Source: Porphyra umbilicalis
Lineage: Eukaryota; Rhodophyta; Bangiophyceae; Bangiales; Bangiaceae
DNA length: 64,000 nucleotides
Direction of reading: 5' to 3'
NCBI GenBank assembly: GCA_002049455.2
Contig: KV918795.1
Coordinates: 124,001 to 188,000 of the forward strand
Part shown: positions 55,812 through 64,000 of the stretch, piece after piece
How positions within the stretch are numbered: the stretch's first letter is position 1
Layout: each line of letters starts with the position of its first letter
The notes under the pieces: generated by a model
What the model was told of the DNA's origin: nothing
Database searches by the model: none
What the model saw: only the letters and a program-made list of their open reading frames with translations
Made by a program: the position numbers and the translations under genes

Positions 55812-57926
55812 ATGAGCGTCCACGACGAGGAGCACGGCGACGACATGGAGGGTGCTGTGGACCAGGACGACCTCTCCTCGGGCCTCGCGATGGCTGTGAG
55901 CCACCATCTTCGGCTGCTGCAGTTGGCGCGGCGGGTCCGCGGTTGTCAGCGCCTGCGGCGACGGCACCGCGGGTCGGTTCGTGGGCGCGCGCCCAACAAG
56001 AAGCGCGACTTCAAACTCGGGCTGCGCAACATTTTGCGCGACTACTGGGGTGTGGACGGGGAGCCGCCCGTCTTCGACGAGGCGGACTTTGAGAGCCGGT
56101 TCCGAATGCCACGCGCTGTCTTCATGCGCGTCTACAATGACATAAAGGACGAGCCGTTTTTCCGCCAACGCGTCAACGCCACCGGGCGACCCCAGGCGCA
56201 TCCGCTTTAGAAGGTCGTCGCCGCGCTGCGCGTTCTTGGCAACGGCGAGGCGGCGGACCGCCCCGATGAGTACGTCCGGTTGTCGAAGTCGACCACCAAT
56301 GCCGCCGTCAAGAGCTTCATCGAGTTCATCGTCAACAAGTACGAGTCGACCTACCTGCGCGCGCCGACGAACGAGGACATCACGCGCATCCTGGCGTTCA
56401 ACAAGGACCGGGGCTTGCCCGGCTGTATCGGCAGCTTGGACTGCAGCCACTGGGAGTGGCACGGCTGCCCGAGGTCGGCGGCGGGACAGCACAAGGGCAG
56501 GTCGGGCAAGCGGTCCATTGTCCTGGAGACGGTGTGCGACCACGACCTCTGGGTTTGGCACGTCTTTGCCGGCTCGCCAGGAAGCAACAACGACATCAAC
56601 GTCCTCAAGCAGAGCCTTCTGTTTTCTGGTGTCGTGCGCGGCGAGTGGCCGCCACGTGACTTTTCTTTTGAAGTGAACGGGCGGAGGTACACGTATCTTT
56701 ACTATTTAGTCGACGGTATCTATCCCTCTTACCCCTTTCTAGCAGGGGCTTCGGAATAATGATTCGGATAAAGCACCGTCCTGTAAGCAGTGGCTTCCTG
56801 CTCGCAGCAACATCTTATGTTCATCAGTCTTTGCACGAAGAGTCTGAGCATGAGGTGAGCTTTCCAGCAGTGTCTTGCGTTTTGCTCTCACATTGGATGG
56901 CGAGAAGATTCCAACGGATATATCCGGATATATCTGGATATATCCAAGATTCTGCTGAAAAATCCGGATTCTGAAAGGCCCTGCTTTCTAGTTCGCCCCC
57001 ACCAGAACCCCGGCACCCCGGAGGAGCTTGAGTTCAACCCCGTACAAGAAGGCGCTCGCAAGGAGGTCGAGCGCCTGTACGGCACCATGTACCAGCAATT
57101 CAAGGTGGCTCTCCACCCCGCGCGCCACCACAGCGTGGCGCACCTCATCCTCACGGCCAAGGCCGTGTGCATTTTGCACAACATGTTCGTGGAGGCGCGG
57201 CGGCCATCATTCGTCCACAACATTCGGCGGCATGGCGCAGATGTCGACATTGGTGGTCACGGTGGCGGCGTTGCGGGCGACGGTGAGGGCGCGGGCGCCG
57301 GTGCCGCCAATGGCGGCGACGGCAGTGACGTCGGCGGCGGTGAAGATGGTGGGGATAGTGGCGCCGGCGGCGGTGGCGGCGGCGGGGATGGTGGCGCAGG
57401 CGGCGGTGACGGCGGCGGCGGCGGCGGCGGTGGCGGCGGTGGCGGAGGTGGCGGCGGTGGCGGCGGTGGCGGCGGTGGCGGGCACGGCGGGGGTGGCCCC
57501 GCAGCCGTGGGCGGTGGTGACGCTGGCGGCGCTGGCGGCGGGGATGGTGGCGACGGCGGTGAGGATGCTGGGGAGGGTGGCGCCGGCGGCGCTGGCGGCA
57601 GCGATGGTGGTGGTGCCGGCGGCGGCGGTGGGGATGGTGGCGACAGCCACGGGGGCGCTCGGGTTGGTGGCGCCGGCGACATTGGTGGCCGAGGTCGTCC
57701 GTCTGGGCCATCACGCGGACGTGTTGGTCGGGCCGCTGACGGTGTCCCAGCTGACCCTGCGCTCCAAGTTAACCAGGGCATGCTTCCTCCCCCCGGTTCC
57801 TTCTCCGACCTCCTTACTTGGGTGCAGGCGACGGACCCGGCCGTCGGTATGAACTTGAGAAAGGATCTCACTGCACTTGCGTGGGCTCGCCGACAGGCAC
57901 GGCGGCCACGCGCTGGCGAGTACTGA
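55812..57926 (+). pseudogene. PIF/Harbinger transposase 2, interrupted by a hAT MITE
   Basis: DDE_Tnp_4 transposase starting at ATG 55812 (MSVHDEEHGDDM). N-terminal basic region (RGRAPNKKRDFKLGLRNIL), catalytic Asp in GCIGSLDCSHWEW (about 56432), second Asp in PGSNNDINVL (about 56590), Glu in PVQEGARKEVERLYG (about 57046). A TAG at 56208-56210 replaces the CAG of transposase 1 (HPLQK), a C-to-T change. A 241-bp MITE (56743-56983) sits between YPSYPFL and VRPHQNPG. After the core comes a tail of about 150 residues that is nearly all Gly with Ala, Asp and Ser (57240-57720), then a normal C-terminus to TGA 57926. The frame is otherwise open, so the damage is recent. Confidence 0.9.
56743..56983 (+). 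mobile_element. hAT-type MITE inside the transposase gene
   Basis: 241 bp, ends CAGGGGCTTCGGAAT and the complement of CAGGGCCTTTCAGAAT, flanked by a perfect 8-bp duplication CTTTCTAG (56735-56742, 56984-56991). When one duplication is counted the transposase frame reads through. The core contains GGATATATCC-type repeats (56918-56945). A different family from the TAGGG MITEs at 38292 and 46198. Confidence 0.93.
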
Positions 57927-58492
57927 GGGCTCGTATGTGCCTGTGGGTGTGTGTGCATGTGTGTGTGTGTTTGTTTGTCAATGACTTGTTCTTTCGTCAA
58001 AGCCGCATGGCATGTTCTGTGTACCAATCGAAGTCCCCATGTCGGAGTCACGACTAGCGGCTCATGCGAATGCTGGCGGCCTGCGCCCTCGCATCGCGTA
58101 TGACAGGCAAGGTGTTTTGCACCTGCAATGCGCAACTGACGCGCGTTTCATCTCATAGGGCGTTGCCAAGACAGACTTTACCCGTCCTTGACTCACGTGC
58201 GGAACGCGCCCGGCCATGATGAACGGCAGTGCGTCGCAACTGATGGCGCATACTGCAAGAAAACACACAACAAAGCTAACCGAAGGAGCACCGCTTGCGA
58301 CGCGCTAGCTCCAACACAGGCATGCGACTGCACGCGACCACACCAAACAAGGACAATGTGGGTGACCTGCAATGTCTCCCATCCGTCACACATGCACGTC
58401 CGCCGCACTAGAGTCACTGGCACACAGCAACGTCCTGCGGCATGCGTCTCACAATCACTCCAGCGGTCAAATCCTCCGCACCCCAAAGGTCC
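57927..58492. other. Spacer between the two Harbinger genes
   Basis: The two genes converge here (transposase plus, Myb-like minus), so this holds both 3' UTRs. A short TG-rich tract (57945-57980). No other feature. Confidence 0.5.
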
Positions 58493-60736
58493 TCACTCGT
58501 CCTCTTCATCATCAGTGACCTCCTTGTTCACAGCACCGCCGGTTCGCGCAGACACAGCGCCCGTCGTCCGGACCGTACGTCCCGCGCCGCGACTGCGCAT
58601 GTCGCCACGCGCGGTAGGCGCCGTGACGCTGCTCCCGCCTCCCACGTCCGGCCCAGTGAGTTCAATGGCTGCCTGGTTCTTGTCGATGCGCGCCTGCCCC
58701 ACCTTGGACTTGGCCGCCATCGCGTGGCGGCCGCGCGCCAGGCGCACGCGCTCTGCAGAGCCTCTCTTGTCCAGTCCCGACGCCTCAGCCACATTGGTGG
58801 TCGCGGCGCTGTCGTCGCTTGATGCGACGACCGGCTCCTTGCCGCCCCCCGCGGCCATCGCGGCCGACGCGGTCGCAGCTGCGCTCGGGCCCGCTGCAGT
58901 GGCCGACTTGGTCGATGGCGACGCGCCCCGCACCGCGACCGCACCGCTGGCCACGGCCGCCGGCGCCGTGGCATTGATGGCCGCCATGCCGATGTTGAAC
59001 ATGTCCTTCCGCATGGCCTCAAAGAACGTCTTGGCCTCGTCCGTGCCCTTGTTCTCGGCCAAGTTGAAGAACGCGGCCGCCGCGCGCTTGGACTCGAGAT
59101 GCGTCCGCTTGGCAGCCTCCAAAACCTTCGCCTCCATTGTCTTTCTCGAGCGCACGAGCTTCACACCAAGGACGCCCGCGCTCTCTTGCATGTCCTCTTT
59201 GTTGTTGTGCATGCGCTTGGCCGCCTTGACGCCCATGTCCGGTCGCGGCTGGAGAGCGGGACGCTTCCCGCGTGAGGGCTTGTCGCCGCCGCCGTTGCCA
59301 TCATCGCCGCCGTCAACGTCCACCCGACCACCAATGCCGTGAAAGCGGTCGGCGACGGCGTTGGCGTCGGCCGGCGCCCCGCTGAACTTGTCCATCTCTC
59401 TCAGCACGCGCCACATCGGGATGCACGCGCACGTCACCACGTGACCGGTCCGCTCCGCCCGCGCCTTTCCCTGCCGCTCGCGCTCGTCGTCCGAGCACGC
59501 GTACTGCCGCACGGCTTGGTACGCCGACACGCCAGAGAAGAGGCCCGCGGCGGCGCGCACGAGGTCCTCCTCAGTCAGCCTCTCCGTCAGCTGCTTCTTG
59601 TCGGACACCACCTTGAAGAAATGTGCGAAGCGCTGCACGTCGGGCGCGATCTTGCGCTCAAACTGCGTCTGCATGGAGCCGGCCGTGCGCTCGCTCCATC
59701 GACCCTTCAGGTCACTGGGCTTCAGGCTCTTGGGGATGCGCTGCAAAAAGTCCTCCTTAATGGTGTCCCAGAGACCGTCCTTCGACCAGTTCGCGCCCAT
59801 GTCCGACCGCTGCGCCACCAACTTGAACGCCTCACAGAGAGCCACCTGCTCGTCGACCGTCCACACCTTTCCCTTGCCGTTGCCTGGGCGCTTCTTCTTC
59901 GCGCTTGCGCCACCCCCGCGGCGAGGACCGCCGCTCGCGCGGCGCCCTTGGTGCTGCGGCGTCGGCGCACCGCCGGTGCTGGATGATGCGACGCTCCCGC
60001 CCGAAGACTGGTTCCACTCGCTCTCGTCACCGCCGCCAGCCCCACCAAGGTTCGACATTGTTGGTCGCGGCATCGCTCCACGTCGGGTGCCGGCTGCTCG
60101 CTTCTCACGAGAACGGGTACGTCCCGACTTGTCCGACTCTGTGTCGCTTGGTGGACCGCGGCCGACCGGTGCGCTCTTGCCGGGCGCCCCGCCAGCACCG
60201 GCGCCAGCCTCTGACCCACTTGCGCTTCCGCGGGCAACCGGCGTGGCGGCCACCAATGTCGGCGCCACGGAGCCCGCTCCACCGGCGGAGCGCTCGTCCG
60301 AGGTAGCACGACGGGCGCCAGAAGCAGCGGCTCCTCCAGGCTTGTACGGCACACAGCGGTCAGACAAGATGGGAGGGTTGGGCGGAGGAGTCTTTCCAGA
60401 AGCGAGCGCGTCTTTCACACGACACGCGTGCAAGCGCCGGACGAACTCCTCGACACCGAGTTCGCTGGCGCGCCGCAGGCCCGCCAGGTGCGGGCGCCGA
60501 TCAGTCCGCGCCTTCTTCGAAGGGGTTGGAGCCGCCTCGTCGACCCCAATAACGTCGCCGCCACCCAGAGCGGTGCCAGACTTGGCCGGCGCTACCGCGT
60601 CCACACCGGTGATCGCTGCCGACGCAGGCAGCGACGCGCAACCGCCGGCAGCCGTGGTCGTCCCGCCCGTCCGGGGCGTCGCCGCTGCAGTGTCGGCGCC
60701 TTCTGTCGCGGAGGGCAGCCGCAGTGCCGCTCGCAC
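58493..60736 (-). CDS. Harbinger Myb/SANT-like DNA-binding partner protein
   Basis: Open minus-strand frame of about 747 codons, continuing open to about 60803. A Myb/SANT-like domain (WTVDEQVALCEAFK, GLWDTIKEDF, LKGRWSERTAGSMQTQFERKI; about 59680-59870) is followed by a charged helical region resembling the NAM-associated C-terminal domain (DMQESAGVLGVKLVRSRKTM, AAAAFFNLAENKG; about 59020-59220). PIF/Harbinger elements carry such a protein, which binds the transposon ends and brings the transposase into the nucleus. No ATG opens the N-terminal part: the first in-frame ATG is at 60071-60073 (MPRPTMSNLGG), so either translation starts there or an upstream exon joins at an AG near 60804. No lesion seen; this partner looks intact while the transposase is not. 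Confidence 0.8.
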   Translation of the reverse strand: MRAALRLPSATEGADTAAATPRTGGTTTAAGGCASLPASAAITGVDAVAPAKSGTALGGGDVIGVDEAAPTPSKKARTDRRPHLAGLRRASELGVEEFVRRLHACRVKDALASGKTPPPNPPILSDRCVPYKPGGAAASGARRATSDERSAGGAGSVAPTLVAATPVARGSASGSEAGAGAGGAPGKSAPVGRGPPSDTESDKSGRTRSREKRAAGTRRGAMPRPTMSNLGGAGGGDESEWNQSSGGSVASSSTGGAPTPQHQGRRASGGPRRGGGASAKKKRPGNGKGKVWTVDEQVALCEAFKLVAQRSDMGANWSKDGLWDTIKEDFLQRIPKSLKPSDLKGRWSERTAGSMQTQFERKIAPDVQRFAHFFKVVSDKKQLTERLTEEDLVRAAAGLFSGVSAYQAVRQYACSDDERERQGKARAERTGHVVTCACIPMWRVLREMDKFSGAPADANAVADRFHGIGGRVDVDGGDDGNGGGDKPSRGKRPALQPRPDMGVKAAKRMHNNKEDMQESAGVLGVKLVRSRKTMEAKVLEAAKRTHLESKRAAAAFFNLAENKGTDEAKTFFEAMRKDMFNIGMAAINATAPAAVASGAVAVRGASPSTKSATAAGPSAAATASAAMAAGGGKEPVVASSDDSAATTNVAEASGLDKRGSAERVRLARGRHAMAAKSKVGQARIDKNQAAIELTGPDVGGGSSVTAPTARGDMRSRGAGRTVRTTGAVSARTGGAVNKEVTDDEEDE

Positions 60737-60806
60737 CGCGGGAGGCGCCGCCCCGCCCGTGCCACAGGCCGTAGCAGGCTCGAGCCCAGGGGGGGGAGAA
60801 GACTAG

Positions 60807-62690
60807 TCCAACGGGTTGCGCACCCGCTGGTAGCAAAAGCCAGGAGGTAGAGGGGGGAGTGTGGGAAACGGCGGGGCGTCGCCATCGGCCGACTTTGAAG
60901 GGGGGGAGTCGGGCATGGCGGCTTTCTGTGTCGCGAGACGTACGGCCCAGCGACAGCAGTAGACACACCGTCCGTCGACGGCGAAAAAGGGCGGATGCAC
61001 CGCCGTTGCGTAACGGGCCGCAGAGAGCGGGCACGTTCACGTTCAACGTACACCTTCACCCGTGCGGTCCCCGCAAGCAAACAGCCGAAAGCACAGGACC
61101 TAAGTCGACTGACATTGTTGGTTGCCCCCATGCTACCTGCCAACGACGACTGCGGCACCGCCCCCAATGGCCCTCCCAGGCGCACTCAGAACGGTGCGAC
61201 CAGGCCACAAAAGTGTGCCGGACCCCACAAACGGCGTTTGTGGACTGCCTGATCGGATGTACCGAGAGGCTCACACGAGCCGTCCGTTGACAAGCCCGAT
61301 GCCCCACAAGACCCGTGACCCAGAGGGAGGCTGACGGTCGGTTTCCTCGACAGGCGTGCACCGTACCTCTCGATCTCGGCGCCGGACACCTGGGGGCCCG
61401 CCGTCAGACATCACGCACTCGCGAGTGAGTGGACGGTCGCACTGAGATATTGTTCACGAGGCTGTCAAGGACACCGCCCCGAAAGCCCTGGCACTTGTCC
61501 CCACGTCCCGGGGGACACACCATGGACGCTCAGGTGGACACACACGAGTGCCGATGAGACCGCCAGCGCGATCCATTTCTCAATTATGGCCCGTCCTCGA
61601 CCCTCTGGAGGCACCCAAGGCGTCACAGGAGGAGTGACTGCGCGGTGCAATCGGTCTGACTCAGCAGATTGGGGCAGGCACGCAGCAGAGGTGCACAGGG
61701 GCGCAGCACTTGTGCCACGCGCATGGCTCTCGAGCCACCCGTTTGCGCGGTTTGTCAGGCCACTGTGGCCGCTGGCGACGGTTCGACCGCCATGATTCAG
61801 GCTCCACCACCTTCCACAGCCTGGGGCGGTGCGATTGCAACACACGTCACGCACTCGAGCGGATTCGATCCAGATTGGTACCGAAAGGCCTCCACGTGTC
61901 TCGCTAGATTTCCTTGATTTGGGCGGTTTGGGCTCCGTTCACACGCTTTCCGTGACATGTTCGGCACGTATTCGACGGACGCGTCTTCATTTCTATACTG
62001 GCGACGACGCTGATACGTGTCCTTTGTTGGCAAACACCCAGTGCGGTCAACAACGTCGAGGCCAACGGCGCTCAGATCTTCGAAAGGTAGCCCACTCTGT
62101 TTCACTTGTTTCATTGCCCGTTGGCAACGCGTTGGCCCGTTGGCAACTGACCACTCGCAGGGCCACACGTAGCGGTTTCATTTCACCGTTTCAGACCGTT
62201 GGCCCGACGTTGGTGGGAATGCTCGCACCCCCCATTTTCTGCTCGCTGAATCTGTGTGTACTCACGTGATTCCAATCAACTAGATTCGGGGTTTCCCTCT
62301 TCGATTTGGGGCGCCCGACGTCGCTGTGAAGCCGTCCCCAACCCCAAGAGCCTAAATGAAGCCACGTGGAGCATTTGGGAGACACGTTTCTGACACGTAT
62401 ACACATTCGGACTTCGGGAAGACGTAGTTGGGTGTGCTCTCAGCATGATTCGGAGGATCATGTGCACAACAGTCCTGTGGATAGGCGAATTTCCCATATT
62501 TCAGATTTCTTAAGTCTCGAGTTGTCTTTGTGATTGGGCAGTTCATCACTACAGTTTCTGGACACCACGTTCTACGGATCATCTTTGGGGCTGATTTCCC
62601 TGGCCTGTAGGACAGGATGCTCTCAAAGTGTAGTGATGCACACATATACTTAGATCAAGGGACTTGCTCTCCGTTTCAAAGATGGCAGTC
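60807..62690. other. Unassigned DNA right of Harbinger 2
   Basis: May contain the right end of the Harbinger element and an N-terminal exon of the Myb-like gene, but I found no convincing terminal inverted repeat. Contains the inverted copy (62198-62225) of the motif at 51827-51854 and several GTTGGC motifs. Confidence 0.4.
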
Positions 62691-63806
62691 TGCATTCGGG
62701 ATCTGAGGGCGCGTCAGCGTTGGAAGGGTCGCGATGACGCTAAATGCGGATAGAGTTACGCGGCTGAGAAGGACTGTCCTGCCACAAGCGTCACAGGGCC
62801 CAGACGGCGCCTCCCCCCCGACCCCCCCCCGCCGCCCCGAGTTGCGCGCGGCGACTGCGTGCGGCGAATTCCGGGGCTCGACGCGCCCACGATGACCCGC
62901 GGGTGATCGTGCCTGCGCGCCGACTTTTGTTGCGGCGACTCGTCCGCTGTTTCTGAACCCATCGAGCGGCGCTGTTACAGGCGCCCGGTCGGGCGCGGTT
63001 GGACCCACCCGCCCGCCCGTGCACCGTTTCGGCCGCCGTGCCCGCCGTGTGCAGGTGCGCTGCGCGGCGGAGTGACGGCCCCTCCTGTAAGCGCCGCGCG
63101 ACGCTGGCGGGCACCCGCCGCTGCGGTGGCGGTGGCGGCATCCCTTTTCCCGCCTCACGCGCCCCCCGCGACAGCAACGTGACTGTACGTGCCCCCGCGC
63201 GCGCTCACGGCTATCGAGCCGGCCGGCGTGCCCGGTGTCGATAAGTCGCCGAGCGCGCTACCATCCTGAAGGCCAGGGTATTGCACACACGAGCCTGGAA
63301 TTGCAACTTGTGTTGCACATGCAGTTTTTCATGAAGACTCCGGCACAGCGGAGTCTCTCGATTTTGTGCAATCAGCAATACGCAGAACGATCAGAACCAG
63401 CGAATCGGAATGATCCTTCATGAGCATTTGGCAGCAACTTCGCCGGACACTTGCCGAATCTATAGGAGCTCGTGTGAGGATGATTCCCACTGATTATCGG
63501 TGCAGACAGTCTTCAAGCACCTCTGAATTCCACTGCGGGCTCTGTCTCCAAGATCAACTAAAAGTGGCCATAATTTGATCGCATGATCAATGCGCGACAG
63601 TTCTGCGAACTGTCGGTGGGCGTATTCGAATCTGGCAGTTCTCAGCTTTTTGGAATCAGGGACAAAATGCTGTGTAACTGACCGAACCGAGAATAACAGA
63701 ACTTGTTTTTGAGGGAGACCGGAGAAAACACCGGACGAAGACCCCAAGAACGTTGATTTCCGAGAATTTCCACCACCATTACAGACAAAGAAGGCTCCCG
63801 CACTCC
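62691..63806. other. Unassigned DNA
   Basis: 62780-63200 is very GC-rich with overlapping frames on both strands but no motif; 63250-63806 is of ordinary composition. No gene or RNA recognised. Confidence 0.4.
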
Positions 63807-64000
63807 AGGGCGCATGTAGTATCTTATGCAGAAGGGCACCCCGTCGATTGTGTAAGTAAAAATCGTCGTGTGGGCCGTTTGCAACGCCTCAGAGCGCTGT
63901 AGTTTAAAGCAATTCGCAATCAGGTCGCCTCAGTACGCTCGACTTGAGGGGGTCCCTGACAGCAGCCATCGGCCCGCCCCGGATGGAATGCGGTCGGTAT
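63807..64000 (-). repeat. Dispersed repeat, uninterrupted copy
   Basis: Inverted relative of 45341-45514. It contains the intact site AAGATACTACATGC (about 63812-63825 on the complementary strand) where the copy at 45 kb holds the Tc1-type MITE. Runs off the right edge. Confidence 0.82.

Noticed and set aside
59598-60806. 402-codon plus-strand ORF
   Set aside because: Antisense shadow of the Myb/SANT-like gene, which has recognisable domains on the minus strand.

Overview
The window is nuclear DNA from a GC-rich eukaryote, most plausibly an alga or other protist. It has spliceosomal introns, a COPII GTPase gene, an E(z)-type Polycomb gene remnant, LTR retrotransposons, PIF/Harbinger DNA transposons, several MITE families and many GC-rich satellites. 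I see nothing bacterial. The species cannot be named from this sequence alone.

Layout. 1-3310: a Ty1/copia element (minus strand) running off the left edge, its LTR abutting a tRNA-like sequence. 3415-5040: a gypsy LTR plus gag piece (minus). 5058-8298, continuing at 18495-18555: the remnant of a host E(z)/EZH-like histone methyltransferase gene (SANT, CXC, SET; minus). It is split twice: by a 10.2-kb chromovirus-type gypsy element with 684-bp LTRs and CTCAG target duplications (8299-18489), and by a 1.64-kb copy of that element's antisense ORF region landing inside the CXC domain (6159-7797). 19466-21076: a large inverted repeat. 21342-23643: a possible multi-exon host gene of unknown function. 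23.6-31.4 kb: dispersed repeats, GC minisatellites, a small terminal-inverted-repeat element and an eleven-unit satellite of about 265 bp. 31.4-36.4 kb: an old, broken gypsy element (minus). 38.3-40.8 kb: a hAT-type MITE, then the only clearly intact host gene, a three-exon SAR1, followed by an 18-bp minisatellite.

41-45 kb is extreme G- or C-rich simple and minisatellite DNA. 44.7-47.0 kb is a nest of MITEs: a TA-flanked element, two copies of a Tc1/mariner-type MITE in opposite orientation, a 126-bp foldback, and a second hAT-type MITE with an 8-bp duplication. 48.5-62 kb holds two PIF/Harbinger loci. The first (minus, 49920-51348) has a transposase whose C-terminus has grown into an in-frame 87-bp/29-residue minisatellite. 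The second (55812-60736) has a transposase gene hit by a 241-bp hAT MITE, and a divergently placed Myb/SANT partner gene. Between them lies an array of an 85-bp satellite with no stop codons over long stretches in several frames. The right edge repeats the DNA into which the Tc1-type MITE at 45515 inserted, and so shows the empty site.

Taken together this is a repeat-dominated stretch with one confident living gene (SAR1). A Polycomb-type silencing gene here was itself destroyed by transposon insertion. Most long open frames in the GC-rich satellites are artefacts of composition.
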